A stretch of DNA of 64,000 nt from Brevibacillus_D fluminis_A (GTDB taxonomy: Bacteria > Bacillota > Bacilli > Brevibacillales > Brevibacillaceae). The position numbers and the translations under genes are program-made. The stretch spans positions 2,412,001 to 2,476,000 of the forward strand of contig NZ_CM125436.1 in assembly GCF_052072235.1 (NCBI RefSeq), in the 5' to 3' direction. Every line of letters begins with the position of its first letter. Position 1 is the stretch's first letter. The notes under the pieces are model-generated. The model did not search any database. It saw only the letters and a program-made list of their open reading frames with translations, and was not told where the DNA came from. Below are positions 17,417-26,229 of the stretch, piece by piece.

Positions 17417-17638
17417 TCAGCTGCTGAAAAAACTGCGGCTGGAATGCTTGTGACGATAATGGCCGTGACCATAGGAGCCGTGTCCGCCGCGATACTTGTA
17501 ATCGCTGGAGCTAAACTTGCGAGTACCGCCGTGCGTGATGAAGCGGGCTCCTTTTTTCACGACATAAATGACGACCGCGATGATGCCGAGCAGAAGAAGC
17601 AGACCGACAACCATCACGATAAGCAGCAATTTCAACAT
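17417..17638 (-). CDS. Small membrane protein with a His/Gly/Ser-rich tail
   Basis: 73 residues: one N-terminal membrane helix (about 3-27), a basic stretch KKGARFITHGGTRKF, then a tail rich in His, Gly, Tyr and Ser (GHGSYGHGHYRHKHSSR). I do not recognise a family. AAAGGGG lies 12 bases before the ATG. It has good codon continuity and sits in a gap between two convergent-compatible genes, but its small size leaves some doubt. Confidence 0.6.
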   Translation of the reverse strand: MLKLLLIVMVVGLLLLLGIIAVVIYVVKKGARFITHGGTRKFSSSDYKYRGGHGSYGHGHYRHKHSSRSFFSS

Positions 17639-17709
17639 GTGCGTAATGCCCCTTTCAGGCGACGAAAATGGTACTATGTAGTACGAGGCATGCCGGACAA
17701 AGTTTCAGA

Positions 17710-18138
17710 TTATGCTTTCAAATATTTTTGGAACGGCTCGTAATTGATTTGCTTTTCTTCCAGCCGCTTGATCAAAAACTTGTGGTCGCGTTTCGGCGTT
17801 GCCATGATGTACCCTTTGACCAACAGCTCGGTCGTGATCGTACGTGCCTGTTCCTCGATGGCGAGCTGACCGATTTTGCCGGCGATTGTACGGCGGGCCG
17901 CATCCCGGAAAATTTGCGGTACCGGCTCGATCAACTCCTCCAGAAGGTTTCGCGTCTCATCCGTCCACATGTCGCGCGTCTGTTCGATGAAATGATCCTG
18001 CCAGTCGAGATCGGATTTGCCGTCTTGCTTCGGCATGGATTTCAAAAACTTGCGGAACATGAAAAAGCCGCCGATGGCAAGCAAGCCCACCAGGAGCACG
18101 GACCAGCCCAGCACAAACCAAGAAAAAGTGGTAGACAT
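17710..18138 (-). CDS. DUF2621 protein (YneK-like)
   Basis: 142 residues from the ATG at 18138; GTG at 18153 or 18144 are possible alternatives on a GAGGTG site. One N-terminal membrane helix (about 4-27) is followed by the family's conserved blocks GKSDLDWQDHFIEQTR, LIEPVPQIFRDAARRTIAGK and YIMATPKRDHKFL. The family is found in spore-forming bacilli; no function is proven. Confidence 0.85.
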   Translation of the reverse strand: MSTTFSWFVLGWSVLLVGLLAIGGFFMFRKFLKSMPKQDGKSDLDWQDHFIEQTRDMWTDETRNLLEELIEPVPQIFRDAARRTIAGKIGQLAIEEQARTITTELLVKGYIMATPKRDHKFLIKRLEEKQINYEPFQKYLKA

Positions 18139-18234
18139 CCCCACTGCTAGCACCTCATTTGTTTTCCCATAATATGCTTCTTGTAAGAAGTTTAGCCTAT
18201 TTCCGGCTTGTCAACAAGCTGTGAAACATTTTAC

Positions 18235-18263
18235 TTTCCACCGATCGCCACAATGAGTATAGT
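18235..18263 (+). promoter_or_regulatory. Probable SigA promoter of the 18323 gene
   Basis: TTTCCA (18235-18240), 17 bases, TATAGT (18258-18263), 60 bases before the start codon. Confidence 0.5.
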
Positions 18264-18322
18264 AGAAGTAATCTGAACTTCCAGGCAAGACAGAACGGTT
18301 GAAACAAGAGGAGTTGACAAGA

Positions 18323-18700
18323 ATGTTCAAACTTGGTCAGAGAGTGATAATCGTGGCTGACAGCTTTGAGCAATCTCTCCCCATAGGCGAACATGCATAT
18401 ATCATCGGACGCGACCGAAACCCGGACAGCGCATTTGAATGGGTCATCCGCGTGCCGAAAGTCGATAAACATTATGCGATTGTCGAGTCAGACATCGCGT
18501 TGGAGGAGACGTTGCTTGCGCAGGAGGCGGAACGCATCTCGCGCGAGGCGCTGCTGGAGCATGCGCTTGCGACGCGCAATGAAGCGCTGTTTCGCCAGGT
18601 GATGGGAATTGAGGAGCCAGCCGAAGAGGGGGATGAGGCAGCGCGCAAAGAATCGCCGGAGGAGTTTATCCGCAAAGTGAATATGAAAGCGTGGATCTGA
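18323..18700 (+). CDS. Conserved hypothetical protein
   Basis: 125 residues from the ATG at 18323, nine bases after GAGGAG. The first 65 residues look like a small beta barrel (VIIVADSFEQSLPIGEHAYIIGRDRNPDSAFEWVIRV is hydrophobic/turn alternating), the rest is a long charged helix (EETLLAQEAERISREALLEH) with an acidic linker. I do not recognise a family. Not obviously in an operon with the TPR gene 170 bases on. Confidence 0.7.
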   Translation: MFKLGQRVIIVADSFEQSLPIGEHAYIIGRDRNPDSAFEWVIRVPKVDKHYAIVESDIALEETLLAQEAERISREALLEHALATRNEALFRQVMGIEEPAEEGDEAARKESPEEFIRKVNMKAWI

Positions 18701-18871
18701 CGGCACTTGCAGGCTTGCCTGAAAAAGTCTGTTGAATATACGCGGCCGATCAGATATTTTTGATTCAAGCAAACATTTTGATTGGCATCAGCGGCTCTGC
18801 CATCTCGCATGGCGTTGCTGGCGGGTTTTGTTGGGGATAGAGGAAAAGGTCGAAGAGAGTGAGGCTATCGC

Positions 18872-19834
18872 ATGTCTGATTTTATCGAGTTTACCAATGA
18901 GCATGGACAGTGTGTGCAAATTGCGCGCGAAGAGTATGAGAAAAAGATCATCCCGCAAAATCTGGAGCTGTACTGGGACAATCCGGAGATGCTGCGCCAG
19001 TTTGCGATGGAATTGGTGCGCGATGGCTTTGGCCTGCAAGGAGGGAAAGCGGCGGACCGGCTGCTGGAGCTGTACGGCCGGATCGAGCCTGCGCTGAACT
19101 TCCGCGCGGTTGCCCACATGCAGGCGGGCGAACTGGATGAGGCGAAAAAAGTGCTCATCGAATGCATCGAGAAATATCCGGAATCGGGAGCAGCGTTCAC
19201 CAACATCGCCAAAATCCTCGCCTACGAAGGGGAAGGGAACAAGGCGTTCGAAGCGCTGCAGCAAGGGCTTGTGTACGACCCGAATCAGGAATCTGCGATG
19301 GATTTGTACGTCCACAGCTTTTTGGAGCTGGAGCAACGAGAGCTGTTGCTGGAACGGTTGAAGGAACTCGGGGAAATCGAGGGGGCATGGCGCCCGCACA
19401 TGGTGCTGGGCCGCTTGACCCTGGAGGACGGCAATTTGCTTGTCGCCCTGCAAGCCTACCGTGAAGCGATCAAAAAAGCGGGCGAAAGTGAAGAAGTCAT
19501 CATGAATGTGACGGGGGAACTGGGACAAGCCGGCTACGTATACCAGCTGATCCAGATCGCGGAGCAATACTGGAAGCCGACGTTCGCCCATCCGTTTACC
19601 GGGTTCAACTACGCCAACGCCCTCCTTGCAACCGAACAGGGGGAGAAGGCGATTGCCGTTCTTTGCGAGATGAAGGAGTCGATTGCGGAGCCGTACAAGC
19701 ATACGGTGGAGCAGTTCATGGAACGACTGCCGCAGGAGCTTTTGGCCAAAGCCGCAAGCCAGCCGCAAGCGGAGCAGGCCGCGGAAGAAACGAACAGCAA
19801 TCAGAAAAAAAGCCGTTGGAAGTTCTGGAAGTAA
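18872..19834 (+). CDS. Tetratricopeptide-repeat protein
   Basis: 320 residues, cytoplasmic, almost all helical. TPR-like pairs are seen around 75-150 (LNFRAVAHMQAGELDEAKKV, AFTNIAKILAYEGEGNKAFE, LQQGLVYDPNQESAMDLYV) and 180-215 (LVALQAYREAIKKAGE). The C-terminus is a low-complexity Gln/Ala/Glu tail ending KKSRWKFWK. TPRs bind partner proteins; the partner is not evident. The ATG at 18872 has a modest GAGTGAGG site. Confidence 0.82.
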   Translation: MSDFIEFTNEHGQCVQIAREEYEKKIIPQNLELYWDNPEMLRQFAMELVRDGFGLQGGKAADRLLELYGRIEPALNFRAVAHMQAGELDEAKKVLIECIEKYPESGAAFTNIAKILAYEGEGNKAFEALQQGLVYDPNQESAMDLYVHSFLELEQRELLLERLKELGEIEGAWRPHMVLGRLTLEDGNLLVALQAYREAIKKAGESEEVIMNVTGELGQAGYVYQLIQIAEQYWKPTFAHPFTGFNYANALLATEQGEKAIAVLCEMKESIAEPYKHTVEQFMERLPQELLAKAASQPQAEQAAEETNSNQKKSRWKFWK

Positions 19835-19845
19835 AAAAAGCAAAC

Positions 19846-19880
19846 GAGTCGCGCCGACACAGGTGCGGCTCTTTCTTTTT
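19846..19880 (+). terminator. Terminator after the TPR gene
   Basis: Stem GAGTCGCGCC / GGTGCGGCTC (two G-U pairs) followed by TTTCTTTTT. Confidence 0.75.
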
Positions 19881-19941
19881 GCCCATCAATTAACAAAATG
19901 CAATGTTAACGAAGTAAAAGAATAACAAAGATTTTATAAGA

Positions 19942-19998
19942 TTGACAATATTTACCCGTTGTGACAATATTACCGAGTCTAACTAAACGTTCATTTAG
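19942..19998 (+). promoter_or_regulatory. Promoter and candidate TetR operator of the efflux operon
   Basis: A consensus -35 TTGACA (19942-19947) is followed 17-18 bases on by CAATAT/AATATT. The 10-mer TGACAATATT occurs twice, at 19943 and 19962, 19 bases apart. Just downstream CTAAA-N6-TTTAG (19983-19998) is an inverted repeat in the position expected for an autorepressor operator. Confidence 0.5.
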
Positions 19999-20016
19999 GC
20001 GGAAGGGGGTGGCATA

Positions 20017-20616
20017 TTGTCAGAAGGCCAGGTGGTGAATCGGCGTCAGATGCTGAAGGATGCGGCCATCGAACTCATCAGCCAGCACGGCTACGACAGA
20101 ACGAGCATCAAGAAGATCGCCAAGCGATGCGATGTGACTGTCGGCGTCATTTATCATTATTTTTCCAGCAAGGAAGAGCTTTTTGACGAGGCGCTGCGCG
20201 GCTATTGCTCGGAATGGGAGTCGATCATCCCGATGGTCAAGCAGCTCCCGCTTGAGGATGGGCTTGTCTTCATCGCGTCCCGCCTGATTGAAAAGTGGCG
20301 GAAGCAGCAAAACTTCATGGTGATTCTCGTCGGGGAATGTGTGAAAAACCCAGCGGTCCATGAGATTTTTTCGCGGATGCTGGTCGAGGCGAGAGAAGCG
20401 TTGGGCAAATACGTCGAAATGAAGATGGAAACAAAGGAAATGAGCCGGGCGAACACCCAAATCATTCTGAACATTTTTGTCAGTCATTTTTTGACGAGTT
20501 TTATTCACAAGGAACAATTGCAAATTCCGATCGTGCCCGAGCTGAACGAAGAGTTCATTCGCGCAAGCGTTCGGACAATGCTAGATGGTTGGAGAGGACA
20601 GGTGGAAACAGAGTGA
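20017..20616 (+). CDS. TetR family transcriptional regulator
   Basis: 199 residues, starting at TTG 20017 behind GGAAGGGGG. The TetR helix-turn-helix is standard: LKDAAIELISQHGYDRTSIK, KIAKRCDVTVGVIYHYFSSK, EELFDEAL (about 14-62). The rest is the ligand-binding helical domain. It is the first gene of a five-gene export operon and overlaps the next gene by four bases, so it most likely represses its own operon and is released by a transported compound. Confidence 0.93.
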   Translation: MSEGQVVNRRQMLKDAAIELISQHGYDRTSIKKIAKRCDVTVGVIYHYFSSKEELFDEALRGYCSEWESIIPMVKQLPLEDGLVFIASRLIEKWRKQQNFMVILVGECVKNPAVHEIFSRMLVEAREALGKYVEMKMETKEMSRANTQIILNIFVSHFLTSFIHKEQLQIPIVPELNEEFIRASVRTMLDGWRGQVETE

Positions 20617-21881
20617 TCATGCATAAAAAGCGAAAAACGGTCGCAACCGCGCTGGCGGTGACTGCGGCATCTCTGTGCGCGGCACTTTCGCTAGCAGGCT
20701 GTGCAAGCCAGGAAGCGAGCGCGAAACCGGGCGTGCAGCGCGTTGTCGTGGAAACGATCGGCCAGGATACGTTGAAAAAAGCCAAAATGGCTGTCGGCCG
20801 CGTCATGGGCGACACGGAATCTGCGGTCATGTCCAAGATCCCGGGGCGTGTCTTGCGCGTGGCCGGCGAAGTGGGGCAGGAAGTCAAAGCGGGTCAGCCG
20901 CTCGTCTATTTGGATGACAGCGACTACAAGGTGGTGCTGGCGCAGGCGCAAGCATCTTTGCAAGGTGCGCAGGCACGGCTGGCCGATTCCCGCAACGGCA
21001 CCCGCACACAGCTGAAGCTGCAATTGCAGGAAAAAATACAGTCGGCCAAAGCAACCTTGGATAACGCAAAAATCAATTTGGACCGGACCGTTTCGTTGAA
21101 GGCTTCCGGGGCAGTATCGCAATCCCAGCTCGATGCGGCGAATTTGGCCTATACGCAGGCGCAGGCCGCGTACCAGGCGGCATTGCAGGACCAAAGCCTC
21201 GCGAATGAAGGGGCGACGAAAGAAACGCTCGCGAACCTGCAGGCGGCGGTGGCGGCTGCGAAAGCGACGGTTGACAGCGCCCGTTTAAATATTTCCAATG
21301 CCATCATTGTCAGTCCTTTGACGGGAAAAATCGCTGCCAAAAACATTCAGCCCGGTGAAACGGTTTCGACCAGCTCCACGCTGCTGACGATCGTGAGCCG
21401 CCAGCCTGCGGTCGAAGCGTCGATTCCGGAGGAGCAAATCAATTCGATCAAAGTGGGCCAGACGCTCAAGGTGCGCATCGAGCAAGTGTCCTCCCAGCCG
21501 TTTGATGCCAAAGTGTTGACGATTTCGCCGATCGCCAATCCCGCGAGCAAGGAATATCCGGTGAAATTGAGCCTGCCGGGCGATCCGAACCAATGGAAAT
21601 CCGGCATGTACGCAGAGATCACGTTGCCCGATGCAGCAGATGCAACCATTGCCGTCCCGCGTGACGCGATCGTCAAGCGGGGCAGCGAACGGATCGTCAT
21701 GGTGACCGATGGCACCAAGGCGATTGCCCATCCGGTCATTACCGGCACGTCTGACGGGGCGAACGTCCAGATTCTTGAAGGGTTGAAAGCAGGCGAAAAG
21801 CTGATCGTCGTCGGCCAGGATCAGGTGAAGGATGGCGACCCGGTTGAAGTCCTCTGGGAGAAGAAGGAGGGCGGCAAATGA
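20613..21881 (+). CDS. HlyD/RND-type membrane fusion lipoprotein
   Basis: About 422 residues; GTG at 20613 (overlapping the TetR stop as GTGA) or ATG at 20619 both fit. A signal peptide with lipobox LAGC anchors it outside the membrane. Then come a barrel-sandwich half (VMSKIPGRVLRVAGEVGQEV-KAGQPLVYLD), a long coiled-coil hairpin (about 110-215, LQEKIQSAKATLDNAKINLD), the second lipoyl half (IIVSPLTGKIAAKNIQPGET) and a beta-barrel with a membrane-proximal domain. This is the complete adaptor layout of tripartite exporters, present here in an organism presumed to lack an outer membrane. Confidence 0.9.
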   Translation: MIMHKKRKTVATALAVTAASLCAALSLAGCASQEASAKPGVQRVVVETIGQDTLKKAKMAVGRVMGDTESAVMSKIPGRVLRVAGEVGQEVKAGQPLVYLDDSDYKVVLAQAQASLQGAQARLADSRNGTRTQLKLQLQEKIQSAKATLDNAKINLDRTVSLKASGAVSQSQLDAANLAYTQAQAAYQAALQDQSLANEGATKETLANLQAAVAAAKATVDSARLNISNAIIVSPLTGKIAAKNIQPGETVSTSSTLLTIVSRQPAVEASIPEEQINSIKVGQTLKVRIEQVSSQPFDAKVLTISPIANPASKEYPVKLSLPGDPNQWKSGMYAEITLPDAADATIAVPRDAIVKRGSERIVMVTDGTKAIAHPVITGTSDGANVQILEGLKAGEKLIVVGQDQVKDGDPVEVLWEKKEGGK

Positions 21882-22531
21882 AGAAGAAGATCGGCTTATT
21901 GGTCCTCCTCCTCGTCGTTCTCGGCGGCGGCGGCTACGGCGTGAAAGCCTATGTCGATTCGATGAACCATATTACAACCGATGATGCTCGCATCGACGGC
22001 GCGCTGGTCAAAGTCAGTCCGGAAATCGCCGGGCGCGTCACCGAAGTCCGCATCAAGGAAGGCGATACGGTGGAAGCAGGCGAAACGCTGGCGCGGCTGG
22101 ATGAGAAAAACACTTCGCTGACCACGCGTGACGCTGCATTGGTCAAAGCGCCGGCTGCCGGCATGATCTTGAAGGAATTCGTTACGGTGGGGGAAAACGT
22201 GGCCCCGGGCCAGCGCGTCTTTTTGCTCGCCAACATGGATGAGTTGTACGTGTCTGCGCGCATCGATGAGACCAAGATCGAGCGCGTTGCGGTCGGCGAT
22301 ACCGTCTCGCTGCATGTCGATGCGTTCCCGAACGCAGAGCTTAGGGGCGTGGTTGAGCAGATCGGGCTTGCGGCGGACAGCACGTATTCGCTCTTGCCGA
22401 CTTCCAATGCGTCAGGCAACTTCATCAAGGTGACACAGCGGATTCCGATCAAAATTAAAATTTTGGATAACCAAGGGCTGCGGCTGCTGCCGGGGATGAA
22501 TACCACGGTTGATATCACCACAAGGGGTTGA
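21878..22531 (+). CDS. EmrA/HlyD-like secretion adaptor lacking the coiled-coil hairpin
   Basis: 217 residues. One N-terminal membrane anchor (5-24), then ITTDDARIDGALVKVSPEIA, the EmrA-type start of the lipoyl domain, directly joined to its second half (ALVKAPAAGMILKEFVTVGE) without the usual helical hairpin, then a beta-barrel ending PGMNTTVDITTRG. The missing hairpin makes it about half the normal EmrA length. It overlaps the preceding gene by four bases, and AAGGAGGGCGG precedes its ATG. Confidence 0.88.
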   Translation: MKKKIGLLVLLLVVLGGGGYGVKAYVDSMNHITTDDARIDGALVKVSPEIAGRVTEVRIKEGDTVEAGETLARLDEKNTSLTTRDAALVKAPAAGMILKEFVTVGENVAPGQRVFLLANMDELYVSARIDETKIERVAVGDTVSLHVDAFPNAELRGVVEQIGLAADSTYSLLPTSNASGNFIKVTQRIPIKIKILDNQGLRLLPGMNTTVDITTRG

Positions 22532-22535
22532 CGCT

Positions 22536-23192
22536 ATGAAAGCCAAGCGGCTGATCATCATGCTGATCGCTTTCTACCTGGTCGGGAGCGCGCTCATCTC
22601 CTGGTATTACCGGTACCAGCAGCAAAACTATATCGTGACGGATGATTCGCGGACAATGGTCGATCTGGCTGTCATCAAAGCTCCGGGTACCGGCCGGCTG
22701 CAATCTTTTGACATTCGCGAAAATCAGGAAGTGAAGGCAAACGAGGTCATCGGCTTCGTGCAGTCTGCGCAAGGAAATGGCGCGCGGCTGCCGTTGGTGG
22801 CGCCGGTCGGCGGGCGAGTGCTGCGCATCGGCGCCCATGAAGGGGAGGTCGTGACGAACGGGCAAAATTTGCTGGCAATCGCCGATCTCGGCACCGCATA
22901 CGTGCAGGCAAGGCTGACGGAGCAGGAAGCGACGCGCATCCGCGTCGGTCAAACCGTTGACGTCACACTCGACAGTGCAGGCGGCAGCGTGTATCCCGGC
23001 ATCGTTTCCATGATCGAGCACGTGACGGAAAACGAAGTGTGGCCGATTATCTCGCTCACCCCGCCGCGGCAGACACCGCGCGAGGATCAGCTCGTGCCGA
23101 TTCGCATCCAGGTGCAGGGGGCACGGCTCATCCCCGGCACGCACACCTCGGTCAAAATCAAAGTAGGGGGGGATTCCAATGGGCTCTTCTGA
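22536..23192 (+). CDS. HlyD-like adaptor, second hairpin-less copy
   Basis: 218 residues from the ATG at 22536, with AAGGGG 11 bases upstream. One N-terminal membrane helix (4-24), a lipoyl half (VIKAPGTGRLQSFDIRENQE), the second half (LVAPVGGRVLRIGAHEGEVV) and a beta-barrel to PGTHTSVKIKVGG. Layout matches the preceding gene, sequence is clearly different, so it is a distinct adaptor and not a recent duplicate. It overlaps the transporter gene by 14 bases. Confidence 0.87.
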   Translation: MKAKRLIIMLIAFYLVGSALISWYYRYQQQNYIVTDDSRTMVDLAVIKAPGTGRLQSFDIRENQEVKANEVIGFVQSAQGNGARLPLVAPVGGRVLRIGAHEGEVVTNGQNLLAIADLGTAYVQARLTEQEATRIRVGQTVDVTLDSAGGSVYPGIVSMIEHVTENEVWPIISLTPPRQTPREDQLVPIRIQVQGARLIPGTHTSVKIKVGGDSNGLF

Positions 23193-24732
23193 GGAAAAAA
23201 AGCTCCCCGGCGTCATGACCATTACACTGATCATTGTAATGGGAACCTTTATGGCATTGCTCGACTCATCCATCTTAAACGTCGCCTTGCCCAAGCTGAT
23301 GGTATTGTTCAGCGTCGATACGAAGCAGATCGAATGGGTGTTGACCGCCTACATGCTCGTGTCAGGGGCGATCATCCCGATCACCTCGTACCTGGGCGAT
23401 CGCTTCGGCTACCGGACCACCTATGTATGGGCGATGGCCAGCTTCACGATCGGTTCGCTTTTGTGCGGGCTCGCCTGGAACAACCCGTCGCTCATCGTAT
23501 TCCGCGTCATTCAAGGCATCGGCGGGGGACTGATCATGCCGGTCGGGATGGCGATGATGTTCCGCTTTATTCCGAAACAAAAAATGGGCGCGGCGATGGG
23601 ACTGTTCGGCCTCTCCATGGCGGTCGCTCCGTCGATCGGCCCGACGCTCGGCGGCTTGATCGTCGAGCACTACAGCTGGCGCTGGCTGTTTATGATCAAT
23701 GTGCCGATCGGGATCATCAGCGTCTTTCTCACCCATTTTGTCCTGCCGGAAACGCCGACGCGGAAAATGGGCAAATTCGATCTGTGGGGCTTCATCCTTG
23801 GATCAGGCAGCGCCTTTTTGTTTCTGTTGGCATTGGCGGAAGGGGAGAGCTGGGGGTGGACATCGTATGAGATCGTCATGCTGCTGTTCTCGGCGACCAT
23901 TGCGCTTGCGCTGTTGATCATCGTGGAATTGAACCATCCCGAGCCGCTTCTCGACATGCGCATCTTTTTGCACAAGGAGTTTTCCTACAGCGTGCTGCTT
24001 GGCTGCGGGCTGTTCATTTCCATGATCGCCGCGGTCATTTTGCTGCCGATCTACCTGCAATCGCTGCGCGGCTATTCCGCGATTCAGACCGGTCTGGTCA
24101 TGATGCCGCAAGCGCTGGCGATGGGCTTTTCGATGGCGCTATCCGGCCGGCTGTACGACAAGGTTGGCGCACGGCCGCTGATTTTGGTCGGGATACCGCT
24201 GATTTTATTCAGTACGTACCAGCTGCATACGCTGTCGACGGATACGCCGGACAGCCTGATCAGCTTTTACATGGTCATTCGCGGGCTCGGCATGGGTCTG
24301 TCCTTCATGCCGATCAATACGGCAGGGGTGGCAGCGGTGCCGCCGATGAAAGCGGGCGCCGCGTCCACAATGAGCACGCTGGTGCGAAACGTAGCGGGCT
24401 CCATCGGCATCGCGCTGACGACCGTCTTGCTGGAAAACCGCCAGTTTTTTCATTTGCACCGGATGGCAGAAGACTTGAGCCTGTTTTCGCCAAGCTGGGG
24501 GGCGATGCAGCAATCGACGACAGGACTGCTCGCGACAGCCGGGGACACGAGCGCCGTACCTGCCGCCACGCTCAGCATGATGAACGGCCAAGTGATGGCG
24601 CAAGCGGCTGCCTGGTCATTCGGCGACGTCTTCCTCATCTTCGCGACCTTCATTCTCTGCATCTTTCCGCTCGCACTCCTGTTCAAGAAAAAGGAGAAGC
24701 GCGAGGGTGAGCAGCCCGTGTTTGCGGAGTAA
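23179..24732 (+). CDS. MFS transporter, DHA2 (EmrB/QacA) family
   Basis: 517 residues, about 14 membrane segments, a proton-driven drug exporter. DHA2 motif C-like and N-terminal signature LDSSILNVALPKL (about 20-32), motif A LGDRFGYRTTYVWA, and the central insertion between helices 6 and 7 are visible. It closes the operon with three HlyD-type adaptors and a TetR regulator, the EmrA-EmrB logic expanded. Start ATG 23179 lies behind AGGGGGGG within the previous gene. Confidence 0.94.
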   Translation: MGSSEEKKLPGVMTITLIIVMGTFMALLDSSILNVALPKLMVLFSVDTKQIEWVLTAYMLVSGAIIPITSYLGDRFGYRTTYVWAMASFTIGSLLCGLAWNNPSLIVFRVIQGIGGGLIMPVGMAMMFRFIPKQKMGAAMGLFGLSMAVAPSIGPTLGGLIVEHYSWRWLFMINVPIGIISVFLTHFVLPETPTRKMGKFDLWGFILGSGSAFLFLLALAEGESWGWTSYEIVMLLFSATIALALLIIVELNHPEPLLDMRIFLHKEFSYSVLLGCGLFISMIAAVILLPIYLQSLRGYSAIQTGLVMMPQALAMGFSMALSGRLYDKVGARPLILVGIPLILFSTYQLHTLSTDTPDSLISFYMVIRGLGMGLSFMPINTAGVAAVPPMKAGAASTMSTLVRNVAGSIGIALTTVLLENRQFFHLHRMAEDLSLFSPSWGAMQQSTTGLLATAGDTSAVPAATLSMMNGQVMAQAAAWSFGDVFLIFATFILCIFPLALLFKKKEKREGEQPVFAE

Positions 24733-24764
24733 ACGCATTAAGCTGGCAACTTGAAAGAAACGAA

Positions 24765-24798
24765 AAACAGCCTGGGAAACATGTCCCAGGCTGTTTTT
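24765..24798 (+). terminator. Terminator of the TetR-HlyD-MFS operon
   Basis: Perfect stem AAACAGCCTGGG / CCCAGGCTGTTT with an eight-base loop and TTTTT. Confidence 0.92.
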
Positions 24799-24959
24799 GT
24801 GTTACTGAAAAAACCGTCCGAAAACCAAACACCTCGTACGACAAGCCGTCCCAAAAGCAAACAGTCCCGCCACATTCACCAAGCCGTTATCCTGCCTCCG
24901 TTGCTGGTATACAAGTTGCAAAAAACCAATAAGCATGTCAGGAAAGGAGATGTACGAAA

Positions 24960-26138
24960 ATGGCACTGCTAACCGGACTCAAAATCCTTGATTTTTCCTG
25001 TCTGCTCCCCGGCCCGTACGCTTCGATGATGCTGGCCGACCTTGGGGCAGATATTTTGCGTGTAGAATCCCATGTGCGCACCGACGAGATTCGACATTTC
25101 CCGCCGATGGACGGTGAAACGTCTGCCGTGCACGCTCACCTGAACCGCTCCAAACGGTCGCTCTCCCTTGACCTGAAAAAGCCGCAGGCAGTCGAGCTGG
25201 TCAAGCGTCTCGTTCGGGAGTACGACATCGTTCTGGAGCAATTCCGCCCGGGCGTGATGGAGCGACTGGGAGTCGGCTACGAGCAGCTGAAACGGGAAAA
25301 CCCCAGGCTGATCTATTGTTCGCTGACCGGATTCGGACAAACCGGGCCGTATCGCGACAGGCCCGGGCATGACATCAATTTTTTGGCGATGAGCGGAGTG
25401 ATGGGTTATTCGGGACGAAACGAAAGCGGCCCCAGCTTGCTCGGGGTTCAGGTGGGCGATTTGGCAGGAGGCGCGTTGCAAGCGGCGGTCGCGATGCTGG
25501 CAGCCGTGATTTATCGGGATCGGACTGGCGAAGGTCAGCATTTGGACATCAGCATGACCGACGGCTGTTTTGCCTTGCATGCGATGTTTGGGCCCGGCGC
25601 GCTGACCTGCGGGATCGAGCCGTTGCCTGAGGCGACGATGCTCAACGGAGGCAGTTTTTACGATTTTTACCAAACGAAAGACGGTCGTTATTTTTCGGTT
25701 GGCAGCTTCGAACCGCCGTTTCGCAAGGTGTTGTGCGAGGCGCTTGGCAGGCCGGATTTGCTGGCAGCGGCTCTCGATGACTCGCCGGACGGCAGTCGGC
25801 TGTTCGCTGCGGCATTGCGGGACATTTTTCGCAGCAAAAATTTTGCGGAATGGCAGGAGGTGTTTGCTGCCGTTCCGGCGTGCGTGGAGCCCGTGCTTTC
25901 GTTTTCGGAAGCGTGCGGGCACCCGCAGCTGGTGGCGCGGGGGATGATTGCCGATGTGCCCATGCCGGACGGACGAATGCAAAAACAGATCGCAAGCCCG
26001 ATCAAATCATCGGTCCATACGGCACAGTATCGGCATATCGGCGCGAGGCTGGGGGAGCATACCGACGAGGTGCTGCGGGAGCTTGGAATGGGTGAGTGCG
26101 AGGTGGCGCGATTGCGGGAGGAAGGGGTTATCGTCTAG
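24960..26138 (+). CDS. Family III CoA-transferase (CaiB/BaiF)
   Basis: 392 residues, full family length. The N-terminal Rossmann part has LKILDFSCLLPGPYASMMLA and LGADILRVE; the catalytic aspartate is in GHDINFLAMSG. These cytoplasmic enzymes move CoA between carboxylic acids, or act as 2-methylacyl-CoA racemases; the RSKRSLSLDLKKPQ block fits both, and no neighbour narrows it. AAAGGAG lies 12 bases before the ATG at 24960. Monocistronic between two terminators. Confidence 0.92.
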   Translation: MALLTGLKILDFSCLLPGPYASMMLADLGADILRVESHVRTDEIRHFPPMDGETSAVHAHLNRSKRSLSLDLKKPQAVELVKRLVREYDIVLEQFRPGVMERLGVGYEQLKRENPRLIYCSLTGFGQTGPYRDRPGHDINFLAMSGVMGYSGRNESGPSLLGVQVGDLAGGALQAAVAMLAAVIYRDRTGEGQHLDISMTDGCFALHAMFGPGALTCGIEPLPEATMLNGGSFYDFYQTKDGRYFSVGSFEPPFRKVLCEALGRPDLLAAALDDSPDGSRLFAAALRDIFRSKNFAEWQEVFAAVPACVEPVLSFSEACGHPQLVARGMIADVPMPDGRMQKQIASPIKSSVHTAQYRHIGARLGEHTDEVLRELGMGECEVARLREEGVIV

Positions 26139-26180
26139 GTACGGCGCTGAATGCGAGTATGCAGCAGCGAACAAACGTGA

Positions 26181-26215
26181 AGAAACCAGCCTTGCAGCAG
26201 GCTGGTTTCTTTCTG
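26181..26215. terminator. Bidirectional terminator between CoA-transferase and ABC permease
   Basis: Stem AGAAACCAGCC / GGCTGGTTTCT (26181-26210) followed by TTCTG. Confidence 0.75.
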
Positions 26216-26229
26216 TCTTGCTCCTCTAT

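Noticed and set aside
18788..19843. 351-codon minus-strand frame
   Set aside because: Antisense of the TPR gene, with Arg/His/Leu-rich composition typical of shadows.
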